This document shows positions 46,651 to 56,765 of a stretch of DNA of 64,000 nucleotides, piece by piece. Position numbers and translations under genes: made by a program. The DNA lies in NCBI RefSeq assembly GCF_033118175.1, contig NC_083701.1:52589001-52653000 (forward strand). The letters are read 5' to 3'. Under the pieces are notes generated by a model, which was given only the letters and a program-made list of their open reading frames with translations, had not been told where the DNA came from and ran no database searches. The number at the start of each line of letters is the position of its first letter. The first letter of the stretch is position 1. Origin of the DNA: Dama dama (taxonomy: Eukaryota > Chordata > Mammalia > Artiodactyla > Cervidae).

Positions 46651-47177
46651 ACTGAAGAATACCTACTAGAAACCAAAATCTGGTTGCCAAGGATATTCAA
46701 TGCTATTGATGTATTGTTGCTTCTGGATCCCCTCAGCTAACAGATAGGGGATATATATATATATATATATGTATATATAGTATCTGTAAGTATTTTTTAT
46801 ATATCACCTACTATGTCTATCTTAACTTAAACATGAGTTTACCCTGAGGTCTTTAACTCTAATCTGTTACTACATGGATCATTCTTGTTTTCTCCCCTTG
46901 CTTATCTGTACACTCCCCTCCTCAATAGTGAGAAACCTGGTTCTCGTCATTCACCATTTACTTAATTATTCAATTCCAATATATATATAGGGTGGTATCA
47001 GAATTAAGACAAATCCTCATGGAAAATAGTTTGTCAACCAGAATACAATGTTTATATATACCTTTGGCATTTAAACTTAATTTCCTAACATACTTACTTT
47101 AGCACTTTTCCCACCAGCACCACCTATAGCGACATTACTTCACACATTTGTAATACAGTTAAAATATTTTGAAAAAG
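46651..47177. other. No gene; TA microsatellite
   Basis: A (TA)n tract lies at 46750-46779. The remainder is unassigned. Confidence 0.45.
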
Positions 47178-47372
47178 AAAATGAAATGTTAGTCACTCAG
47201 TTGTGTCAGACTCTTTTTGTGACCCCATGGACTGTAACTCACCAGGCTTCTCTGTCCATGGAGTTCCCTAGGTAAGAATACTAGTGTGGGTAGCCATTCC
47301 CTTCTCCAAGGGATCTTCCTGACTCAAGGGTCAAACCCAGGTCTCCCACACTGCAGGCAAATTCTTTACTGT
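47178..47372 (-). mobile_element. Bov-tA SINE, outer head missing
   Basis: Reverse complement from the tail (GAAATGTTAGTCACTCAGTT) through GCAGGCAAATTCTTTACTGT; the first ~20 bp of the head (GGGCTTCCCTGG type) are absent. Confidence 0.92.
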
Positions 47373-47419
47373 AAATTTGATCCTGTAATCCTTCAAATCC
47401 CTAATTATTTGTTTTAAAT

Positions 47420-47599
47420 TGACATACAGGAAAGTTATATATGAAATCTAAAGTAGTCAAAGCCATAGAAACAGAGAGTAGAATGGTGGTTGCCAGGGGC
47501 TGGGGGAGAGGAGGAAATGGGGAGGTAAATCGTCTGAAAGTACAGTCAATTGTGCAGCATAGAAAAGTTCTGGATATCTACTATACAGAATAGTGTCTA
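47420..47599 (+). mobile_element. Old L1M 3' UTR, left part
   Basis: AATGGTGGTTGCCAGGGGCT and AAAGTTCTGGATATCTACTA are landmarks of old L1 3' UTRs. The copy continues at 48084-48125 (CTATAGCTAAAAATACTTGA) beyond a younger L1. Confidence 0.8.
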
Positions 47600-48072
47600 C
47601 CATTTTTTAAATTCCATATATAAGTGTTAGTATACTGTATTGGTCTTTATCTTTCTGGCTTACTTCACTCTGTATAATGGGCTCCAGTTTCATCCATCTC
47701 ATTAGAACTGATTCAAATGAATTCTTTTTAATTGCTGAGTAATATTCCATTGTGTATATGTACCATAGCTTCCTTATCCATTCATCTGCTGATGGGCATA
47801 AGGCAAGGGTGGGATGTTCTGAGAGAATAGCATTGAAACAAGTATACTATCAAGGGTGAAACAGACAACCAGCCCAGGTTGGATGCATGAGACAAGTGCT
47901 CAGGGCTGGTGCACTGGGAAGACCCAGAGGGATGGGATGGGGAGGGAGACGGGAGGGGGATCGGGATGGGGAACACATGTAAATCCATGGCTGATTCATG
48001 TCAATGTATAGCAAAACCACTACAATATTGTAAAGTAATTAGCCTCCAACTAATAAAAATAAATGAAAAAAA
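47600..48072 (+). mobile_element. L1 (L1-BT type) with inverted 5' part
   Basis: The left ~200 bp are the end of ORF2 in reverse complement (a piece also seen at 48.9-49.1 kb). At about 47797 the sequence switches to plus-strand 3' UTR (GGTGGGATGTTCTGAG) and runs to the long 3' end and an A-rich tail. An 11 bp target duplication AATAGTGTCTA (47589-47599 and 48073-48083) brackets both parts, so one event with 5' inversion made it. It splits an old L1M. Confidence 0.92.
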
Positions 48073-48083
48073 AATAGTGTCTA

Positions 48084-48545
48084 TAGCTAAAAATACTTGA
48101 TTACACATAAAATTTCTCAAGAAAATATAATCTTATGTTAAGTGTTTTTAATGCAAAATAACAAAAGAAAGAGAAAAAGGGGACAGGGGAAGGAGAAGAA
48201 AATGGGTGGTGGGCATCTTTGGGAAGCACTGGATATGTTTGGGTCCTTAATGATGGTGATGATTTCATGGATGTATACTTATCCCCAAATTCATCATGTA
48301 GTATACATGAAATATTTTTACATATCAATCATATATTTATAAAATATTTTTGAAGAGATATTTCAGAAGGTTTCTGATTTAGAAAAGAAACCAAGACTTC
48401 AAATACTGCCATGTGAATTATTCTGACCTAATTCTACTTAACTTTAAATGTACAATTGTTTACATGTTCCATTAAAAAAAAAAACAGACAGTGGTACCGT
48501 TTGTTTAGAGGCAGAATTGATCACTTACTTATTAAGAATCTGTTT
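48084..48545. other. Old L1M tail, then unassigned
   Basis: The first ~40 bp finish the old L1M 3' UTR. The remaining ~400 bp show no supported element. Confidence 0.45.
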
Positions 48546-48897
48546 TTATTTTGTCAATTTCTTTTTTTTTTTTTAATTATTTTTATTTATTTTTTTTTCC
48601 AGTGGGTTTTGTCATACATTGATATGAATCAGCCATGGATTTACATGTATTCCCAATCCCGATCCCCCCTCCCACCTCCCTCTCCACCCGATTCCTCTGG
48701 GTCTTCCCAGTGCACCAGGCCGGAGCACTTGTCTCGTGCATCCCACCTGGGCTGGTGATCTGTTTCACCATAGATAGCATACATGCTGTTCTTTTGAAAT
48801 ATCCCACCCTCACATTCTCCCACAAAGTTCAAAAGTCTGTTCTGTATTTCTGTGTCTCTTTTTCTGTTCTGCATATAGGGTTATCGTTATCACCTTT

Positions 48898-50583
48898 CTA
48901 AATTCCATATATATGTGTCAGTATGCTGTAATGTTCTTTATCTTTCTGGCTTACTTCACTCTGTATAAGGGGCTCCAGCTTCATCCATCTCATTAGGACT
49001 GGTTCAAATGAATTCTTTTTAATGGCTGAGTAATATTCCATGGTGTATATGTACCACAGCTTCCTTATCCATTCATCTGCTGATGGGCACCTAGGTTGCT
49101 TCCATGTCCTGGCTATTATAAACAGTGCTGCGATGAACAATGGGGTGCACGTGTCTCTTTCAGATCTGGTTTCCTCAGTGTGTATGCCCAGAAGTGGGAT
49201 TGCTGGGTCATATGGCAGTTCTATTTCCAGTTTTTTAAGAAATCTCCACACTGTTTTCCATAGTGGCTGTACTAGTTTGCATTCCCACCAACAGTGTAAG
49301 AGGGTTCCCTTTTCTCCACACCCTCTCCAGCATTTATTGCTTGTAGACTTTTGGATAGCAGCCATCCTGACTGGCGTGTAATGGTACCTCATTGTGGTTT
49401 TGATTTGCATTTCTCTAATAATGAGTGATGTTGAGCATCTTTTCATGTGTTTGTTAGCCATCTGTATGTCTTCTTTGGAGAAATGTCTGTTTAGTTCTTT
49501 GGTCCATTTTTTGATTGGGTCATTTATTTTTCTGGAATTGAGCTGCAGGAGTTGCTTGTATATTTTTGAGATTAATCCTTTGTCTGTTTCTTCATTTGCT
49601 ATTATTTTCTCCCAATCTGAGGGCTGTCTTTTCACCTTACTTATAGTTTCCTTTGTAGTGCAAAAGCTTTTAAGTTTCATTAGGTCCCATTTGTTTAGTT
49701 TTGCTTTTATTTCCAATATTCTGGGAGGTGGGTCATAGAGGATCTTGCTTTGATTTATGTCGGAGAGTGTTTTGCCTATGTTCTCCTCTAGGAGTTTTAT
49801 AGTTTCTGGTCTTACATTTAGATCTTTAATCCATTTTGAGTTTATTTTGGTGTATGGTGTTAGAAAGTGTTCTAGTTTCATTCTTTTACAAGTGGTTGAC
49901 CAGTTTTCCCAGCACCACTTGTTAAAGAGGTTGTCTTTTTCCCATTGTATATCCTTGCCTCCTTTGTCAAAGATAAGGTGTCCATAGGTTCGTGGATTTA
50001 TCTCTGGGCTTTCTATTCTGTTCCATTGATCTATATTTCTGTCTTTGTGCCAGTACCATACTGTCTTGATGACTGTGGCTTTGTAGTAGAGTCTGAAGTC
50101 AGGCAGGTTGATTCCTCCAGCTCCATTCTTCTTTCTCAAGATTACTTTGGCTATTCGAGGTTTTTTGTATTTCCATACAAATTGTGAAATTCTTTGGTCT
50201 AGTTCTGTGAAAAATACCGTTGGTAGCTTGATAGGGATTGCATTGAATCTATAGACTGCTTTGGGTAGAATAGCCATTTTGAGAATATTAATTCTTCCAA
50301 TCCATGAACACGGTATGTTTCTCCATCTGTTTGTGTCCTCTTTGATTTCTTTCATCAGTGTTTTATAGTTTTCTATGTATAGATCCTTTGTTTCTTTAGG
50401 TAGATATACTCCTAAGTATTTTATTCTTTTTGTTGCAATGGTGAATGGTATTGTTTCCTTAATTTCTCTGTCTGTTTTTTCATTGTTAGTATATAGGAAT
50501 GCAAGGGATTTCTGTGTGTTAATTTTATATCCTGCAACTTTACTATATTCATTGATTAGCTCTAGTAATTTTCTGGTAGAGTC
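48898..50583 (-). pseudogene. L1 ORF2 C-terminal 561 residues
   Basis: The frame is open from the inversion joint to the normal stop. It starts after the reverse transcriptase active site, at residues DSTRKLLELINEYSKVAGYK, and covers the thumb, the C-terminal domain and the CX3CX7HX4C cysteine motif. The annotated frame extends further upstream to 50910, but that part is the antisense of ORF1 and not protein of the element. No internal stop has appeared, so the insertion is young. It cannot act as a polymerase because the catalytic core is missing. Confidence 0.93.
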
Positions 50584-50947
50584 TTTAGTCCCAAACAGGA
50601 TAAACCCAAGGCGAAACACCCCAAGACACATATTAATCAAATTAACAAAGATCAAACACAAAGAACAAATATTAAAAGCAGCAAGGGAAAAACAACAAAT
50701 AACACACAAAGGGATTCCCATAAGGATAACAGCTGATCTATCAATAGAAACCCTCCAGGCCAGAAGGGAATGGCAGGACGTACTGAAAGTAATGAAAGAG
50801 AATAACCTACAACCTAGATTACTGTATCCAGCAAGGATCTCATTCAGATATGAAGGAGAATTCAAAAGCTTTACAGATAAGCAAAAGCTGAGAGAATTCA
50901 GCACCACCAAACCAGCTCTTCAACAAATGCTAAAGGATCTTCTCTAG
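50584..50947 (+). pseudogene. L1 ORF1 C-terminal fragment (inverted)
   Basis: About 120 codons of the RNA-binding chaperone ORF1p: residues ILKAAREKQQITHKGIPIRI, ETLQARREW, and FTDKQKLREFSTTKPAL up to the normal stop. This is the end of the RNA-recognition and C-terminal domains. The coiled coil and start are lost by 5' truncation. The spacer to ORF2 is about 51 bp and in its normal place. Confidence 0.92.
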
Positions 50948-50998
50948 ACAGGAAATGCAGAAAGGTTGTACAAACGTGAACCCAAAACAACAAAGTAA

Positions 50999-51720
50999 AT
51001 GGCAACGGGACCACACCTATCAATAATTACCCTAAATGTAAATGGGTTGAATGCCCCAACCAAAAGACAAAGATTGGCTGAATGGATACAAAAACAAGAC
51101 CCCTATATATGCTGTCTACAAGAGACCCACCTCAAAACAAGAGACACATACAGACTAAAAGTGAAGGGCTGGAAAAAAATATTTCATGCAAACGGAGACC
51201 AAAAGAAAGCAGGAGTCGCAATACGTATATCAGATAAAATAGACTTTCAAATAAAGGAAGTGAAAAGAGACAAAGAAGGACACTACATAATGATCAAAGG
51301 ATCAATCAAAAAAGAAGATATAACAATTATAAATATATATGCACCCAACATAGGAGCACCGCAATATGTACGGCAAACGCTAACGAGTATGAAAGAGGAA
51401 ATTAATAGTAACACAATAATAGTGGGAGACTTTAATACCCCACTCACAACTATGGATAGATCAACTAAACAGAAAATTAACAAGGAAACACAAACCTTAA
51501 ATGACACAATGGACCAGCTAGACCTAATTGAGATCTATAGGACATTTCACCCCAAAACAATCAACTTCACCTTTTTCTCAAGTGCACACGGAACATTCTC
51601 CAGAATAGATCACATCCTGGGCCATAAATCTGGTCTTGGAAAATTCAAAAAAATTGAAATCATTCCAGTCATCTTTTCTGACCACAGTGCAGTAAGATTA
51701 GATCTCAATTACAGGGAAAA
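50999..51720 (+). pseudogene. L1 ORF2 endonuclease domain (inverted)
   Basis: The normal ATG opens about 240 codons of the APE-type endonuclease, which nicks target DNA. All usual active-site positions are present: N13 (TLNVNGLN), E42 (QETH), Y114, D144 and N146 (GDFN), D204 (RIDH), D228 and H229 (SDHS). The frame then runs into flanking DNA (VILSIS) and stops at 51745. The rest of ORF2 does not follow. A standalone domain protein is conceivable but there is no sign of a promoter. Confidence 0.93.
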
Positions 51721-51743
51721 AATTGTTATTTTGTCAATTTCTT

Positions 51744-52091
51744 AAGTATAATTAATGAAATGATACTGATAGTTAACAGATACAAAGTATGATCTAGTTC
51801 TACAGTTAAACATTATTGGAAAGTAAAATGCATTTTGGATCTTTGCCTACAAGACTATTCTTTTGCATATACTGCTTTATTGTATAAAAGATATGAAATA
51901 TAGAGTCTGACATCATTCAAATAAAATATTTGGTGGTATAGACATTAATGTACTTAACCTTCTTGAATTTTGGATTTCTTTTCTATAAGTTATTGAAAAT
52001 ACAAAGTTAGTATACTTTTTCTGAGCATTAAATACAGTAACAGGAACAACTTGAATATGGAAGAATTTCTTATTAATCTCTTTTAAAACTG
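51744..52091. other. No feature recognised
   Basis: AT-rich DNA between the L1 and an old L1M copy. Confidence 0.4.
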
Positions 52092-52533
52092 TAAACATTT
52101 TTGAGGTGTAGTTGATTTATAGTATATATATATATAACTTTCAGGTGTACATCATACATCTTTTTAAAGGTTATACTCTATTTAAAAGTTATAAAATATT
52201 GGCTCTATCTATTTTCTGTGCTGTGCAATATACACTTGTAGCTTATATATTTTACATATAGCAGTTTGCAGCTTTTAACACCCCACCTCTATAGGGTCCC
52301 TCTCTATTTCTCGCTCCCCACTGGTAACCACTAGTTGGTTCTCTATATCTGTAAGTCTGTTTCTTTTTGTTATATTCACTCATTTCAATTTTTTAGATAG
52401 AGGTGATATCATACAGTATTTGACTCTCTCTAACTTATTTTACTGAGCCACTAAGCATAATAACCTCTAAGTCCATCCATGTTGTTGTAAATGGCAAAAG
52501 TTCTTTACTTTTATGGCTCAGTAGTGTTCCATT

Positions 52534-53110
52534 CCAAAATCACTGCAGATGGTGATTGCAGCCATGAAATTAAAAGATACTTACTCCTTGGAAGGAAAGT
52601 TATGACCAACCTAGACAGCATTTTAAAAAGCAGAGACATTACTTTGCCAACAAAGGTCCATCTAGTCAAGGCTATGGTTTTTCCAGCGGTCATGTATGGA
52701 TGTGAGAGTTGGACTATAAAGAAAGCTGAGCACAGAAGAATTGATGCTTTTGAACTGTGGTGTTGGAGAAGACTCTTAAGAGTCCCTTAGACTGCAAGGA
52801 GATCCAACCAGTCCATCCTAAAGATCAGTCCTGGGTGTTCATTGAAAGGACTGATGTTGAAGCTGAAATTCTAATACTTTGACCACCTGATGCGAAGAGC
52901 TGACTCATTTGAAAAGATCCTGATGTTGGAAAAGATTGAGGGCAGGAGGAGAAGGGGACAACAGAGGATGAGATGGTTGGATGGCATCACCAACTTGATG
53001 GACATGGGTTTGGGTGATCTCCAGGAGTTGATGATGGACAGGGAGGCCTGGCATGCTGTGGTTCATGGGGTCGCAAAGAGCCATACATGACTGAGCAACT
53101 GAACTGACTG
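52534..53110 (+). mobile_element. BovB 3'-end fragment inside L1M
   Basis: About 577 bp of BovB in plus direction, from TTCCAAAATCACTGCAGATG-type sequence to the GAACTGACTG tail. The flanks AGTGTTCCATT (52523-52533) and AGTATTCCATT (53111-53121) are an 11 bp target duplication with one change. A 99-codon frame reads LPTKVHLVKAMVFPAVMYG and WCWRRLLRVP, typical for this part of the BovB protein. Confidence 0.95.
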
Positions 53111-53358
53111 AGTATTCCATTATGGATATGTGTGTGTATGTTTGTTTATATGTATATATGTATATGTTTATGTGTTTGCTTTTCTTTACCAATTGATCTG
53201 TTGATGGGCACTTTCATATCTTGGCTATTATAAATAATACTGCTATGAACATCGGGGTGTGTATATCTTCTCAAATTAATGTTTTAATTTTCTTAATACA
53301 TATATATATATATACACCCAGGAATGGAATTGCTAGATCATATGGAACTGCTAGTTCT

Positions 53359-53574
53359 AGGGCTTCCCTGGTGGCTCAGATGGTACAGAGTCTGCCTGCA
53401 ATGCAAGATATCCAGGTTTAATCCCTAGGTTGGGAAGATTCCCTGGAGAAGGAAATGGCTACCCACTCCAATATTCTTGCCTAGAGAATTCCATAGACAG
53501 AATTGTCTGGTGTCCTAAATTGACTCCATTGAGTTGCAAAGAGTCAGACACAACTGAGCAACTAATGCTGCCAC
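53359..53574 (+). mobile_element. Bov-tA SINE inside L1M
   Basis: Head GGGCTTCCCTGGTGGCTCAG, mutated B-box (GGTTTAATCCC) and the tail CAAAGAGTCAGACACAACTG. It carries an insertion-like TCCTAAATTGACTCCATTG in the tail half. TAGTTCTA on both sides may be the target duplication. Confidence 0.92.
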
Positions 53575-54060
53575 TTTTTCACATGGTAGTTCTATTTTTA
53601 GACTTTTGAAGAACCTTCATACTGTTTTCCACAGTGGCTGAACCAATTTATAATCCCACTAGCAGTGTATGAGGGTTTCCTTTTCTCCACATCTTTGTTA
53701 ACACTTGTTACTTGTGGTCTTTTTGATGATAGCCATTCCCATAGATGTGAGATGATAACCCATTGTGGTTTTGATTTGTATTTCTCTGATGATTAATGAT
53801 GTTGAACATCTTATCATGTGCCTGATGGCCTTCGGTATGTCTTCTTTGGAAAAATGTCTCTTCAAATCTTCTGCATATTTCTTAATCCGTTTGTTTTATT
53901 GGTATTGAGTTGTATGAGCTATTTGTATATTTTGGATTACCTGCTTATTGGCTGTATTGGCAAGTACTTTTTTTCCCATTCAGTAGATTGCCTTTCCATT
54001 TTGGCATTGGTTTCTTTCACTGAACAAAAGCTTTTAAGTTTAATCCCATTTGTTTAAGTG

Positions 54061-54952
54061 ATGGAAGAATCTATTATTCATTTTGAAAGTATGTTTTTTG
54101 CTACCATATAAGAAATTCTGTATCATTGTCTTCCTTGCCTTTAGTTTGTTCTGGTACCAGGTGGTAGCTATTTGTGGAGCATCTGTTAGCAGGCAGTGAT
54201 TGTCACTCTGACTAGGAATCCATTTTGGCCCTTATCTTTACTGACCTTCATCATCACCAATTCCTCCCTTAGGTGATGATGACAAACAATGTCCCTTTGC
54301 TGTCTCTCCCCAACTAGTCAGTCTTCTCCAGATCTCCAACACCAGCCTGCTTTGGTTTTCACACTATTTTTAAGTTATAGGTTAAGTAAATCTGAGAAAA
54401 TATGTAAAGTCTACGAAAAATATAAGATGTTATATCACCTTAATCAATTCCTCAGTCTTGTACCCCAACCAATTCTTCCTTCAGAAGATGCCTCTACTCT
54501 CCATTTTCAGAGATGTTTTCACATATAGATCCTTTTCAATGTCATGTTAAAAAAGAATGTCCCCCATCTTTGTTCTTCCTTCAGTTGTGTTAAGATTCTT
54601 AGAAAGAGTAGATTCAAGATCTATTAGTGTTTTTTAATATAATCCTCTTAGTTTATATACGTGGATAAAATGCATAGGCAAAAAAATTGCTATGTGTATA
54701 GAATATTTGAGCAATGTCAGTGAACTAGTGAATTTTGTAACATATTACATACAAAGTCCATAAAGTGCAGACTATTTTAAAGCATAGCTGGACATTTAAT
54801 AAGATAGGTCATAAACATGTCCATAATATAATCCTCAATAAATCAAATATTTTAAAATATTGAAATATTAGATAATATATCCTCTGCTGACAAAAAATTA
54901 AAGTAGAATTTACAAAATTGTACACTATATAAGAACGTCCCATGTTTTTAGT
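54061..54952. other. No gene recognised
   Basis: The first ~30 bp may still be L1M. The rest is unassigned. Confidence 0.4.
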
Positions 54953-55167
54953 GTATCCGCCTGCCAGTGCAGCAGACATCAGAGATGTGGCTTCCATCCC
55001 TGGGACAGAGAGTCAAGAAGATCCCCTGAAAGAGGGCATGGCATCCCACTCCAGTATTCTTGCTGGGAAAAATCTCATGGACAGAGGAGCCTGGCAGGCT
55101 GCAGGCCATAGAGTCACACAGAGTTGGACATGACTGAAGTAACTTAGCACACACGCACACACACCAT
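54953..55167 (+). mobile_element. Bov-tA2-type SINE, head truncated
   Basis: It begins at TCCGCCTGCCAGTGCAGCAG and ends with TGACTGAAGTAACTTAGCAC and a CACACACA tail, typical for the tA2 class. The first ~35 bp are missing. Confidence 0.92.
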
Positions 55168-55429
55168 ATAGGCAGTAAGTATAAGAAAGCTTAAATAATA
55201 TATTAATTTTAGATAAAAAATATTTCAAATTAAAAAGTATTATTAGAGGACAATAGGAGAACTTCATAATGTTGTAAGGGTTAATTCAACAGGTAGACAC
55301 AGCAATACTAAATAAACATTTGCCAAAAACATCACTGCAAATTTTACAGACCTGAAAAATATATTAAGGCAATATTATCAACATCTTTTTGTTACTCTGA
55401 TCCCCCAAATTTATACACTACTCTTAAGG
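55168..55429. other. Perhaps the start of the following L1M
   Basis: AT-rich DNA in which I cannot follow L1 order with confidence. Confidence 0.3.
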
Positions 55430-56455
55430 AGAAAACTATAAGCTAATATCCTTATACAAAAATGCAATAATCTTAAAGTACAATATGAAATCAAGTTGAA
55501 CAATGTGTGAAAATGATAATATATAATGGGCAAGTAAAGTTTATTTTAGAAAGAAATACTGGCTTTATATCTATATTATCAGTCATTGGAATTTGCCATA
55601 CTAATAGATTCAAAGATCAAAAACTACATAAGAATGTATTTTATGTGTATGACTTTTGATAAAAGGCAGAATCCATTAATGACAAAAATTCTCAAAAAAC
55701 TAGTAATAAATGAGATTTGTTCCTCTTGATAAAAGGCTACTATGAAAAATTGTAGCCAACATTATGATCAGTGAAAAAAGACTGCTTTCTAAGATGAGGA
55801 TCAAAGCATAGTTGACTAGTCTCATTATTACATGCAACATTGTACTGCGGGTCTTGTCAGTGAACAATACAAGAAAATTAAGTAAAGTTTAGACACATGA
55901 AGAAAAATAGCCTTTATTTATAAATGATGATTGTATATTTAGAAAACTATAAAACTATAAAATCACTGATAAATCTTAAAAGTGAAATTAGTAAATTTTC
56001 AGGATACATGGTCAATATCTAAATTTCTATTATATTTCTCTATATATTAACAAATATGGATACAAGAATTCCATTTATATTATCAACATAAAAAACTAGG
56101 CATGAATTTATGGAAAATTTGCAAGATGTGTGCACTTAATATATCAAAACCTTGTCAAGAAAAAGTAAAGAAAACTAATAATTCAAAAGATACACCATGT
56201 TCATGCTTTTAAAAAATTCAATATTATTTGTCAGTTTTCCTCAAATTCATCCATACATTTAATATAAAGCTTATCAAATCTTAAGCTTTTTTAAGAAATT
56301 AATCTGCTAACTCTAAAATTTATTTGATGAGGCACAGGAATTGAAGTAGTCAAAACAGGAACAAAATTTGAAGATTGGCCTTACCTGATTTCAAGACATA
56401 TTATAAAGCTATAGTAATCAATATAGTGTGTTACAGGTGTAAGTTAGAAATATAA
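55430..56455 (+). mobile_element. Old L1M, ORF2 middle region
   Basis: The plus strand follows old L1 ORF2 order, heavily diverged: AAACTATAAGCTAATATCCT, AAAACTACATAAGAATGTAT, AAAGGCTACTATGAAAAATT, TGTATATTTAGAAAACTAT, ACCATGTTCATGCTT, TTACCTGATTTCAAGACATA and AAAGCTATAGTAATCAATAT. It is riddled with stops and indels. A BovB fragment begins ~10 bp after its end. Confidence 0.8.
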
Positions 56456-56466
56456 GGGAGTAAAGG

Positions 56467-56592
56467 GCTCAATGGCATCATCAACTCGATGGACATGAGT
56501 TTGAGCAACTTCCAAGAGATAGTGCAGGGTAGGCAAGCCTGGCATGCTGCAGTCCATGGGGTCACAAAGAATCAGACATGACTGAAACTACG
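56467..56592 (+). mobile_element. BovB 3'-end fragment, 125 bp
   Basis: ATGGCATCATCAACTCGATG through GCATGCTGCAGTCCATGGGG to AATCAGACATGACTGAAACT is the last part of BovB. No ACTGA repeats follow. Confidence 0.9.
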
Positions 56593-56765
56593 GCGCATAC
56601 AAAGAAAAGTCGTGTGAGGATACAGTGAGAAGCCACCATCTGTAAGCCAAGGACAGAGGCCTGACCAGAAGCCAGCTCTCCTGGTACCATGACCATGGCC
56701 TTCCAGCTTCCAGAACTATGAAGAAAAAGAAGTGCTAAAATAGATTTACTTTGTTCAATATTCAT
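56593..56765 (+). repeat. MaLR-type LTR fragment
   Basis: GAGGATACAGTGAGAAGCCA, CCATCTGTAAGCCAAGGACA, CTTCCAGCTTCCAGAACTAT and GAAGAAAAAGAAG follow the MST/MLT1 order. The AATAAATTTCTGTT part is replaced by unrelated bases. No internal sequence. Confidence 0.7.

Larger units (their letters stand above)
48564..51725 (-). mobile_element. L1 (L1-BT type), 3.2 kb, 5' part inverted
   Basis: An 18 bp perfect target duplication TTATTTTGTCAATTTCTT (48546-48563 and 51726-51743) frames a single insertion. From the left come a poly-T/AATTATT tail, the 3' UTR (short 3' form, ending CCCACTGG) and ORF2 C-terminal sequence on the minus strand. At about 50584 the direction flips and the ORF1 end, spacer and ORF2 start follow on the plus strand. 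The nick site reads CTT/AAGA, close to the L1 preference. Roughly 1.4 kb of ORF2 between the two halves is absent. Confidence 0.96.
52092..54060 (-). mobile_element. Old L1M, 3' 1.2 kb, with nested BovB and SINE
   Basis: Antisense L1 landmarks run in order around two insertions: TTTGAGGTGTAGTTGATTTA, CACTGGTAACCACTAG, GATCTGTTGATGGGCAC, AATAATACTGCTATGAACAT, GAATGGAATTGCTAGATCAT, TTTTCCACAGTGGCTGAACC, GATGATTAATGATGTTGAAC and AAGCTTTTAAGTTTAATCC. ORF2 is full of stops. Confidence 0.88.

Noticed and set aside
50375..50910. Longer versions of the frames that cross the L1 inversion joint (190 codons plus strand, 670 codons minus strand)
   Set aside because: Their first 70 and 109 residues are antisense of the neighbouring arm; only the parts described as ORF1 and ORF2 fragments are real element protein.
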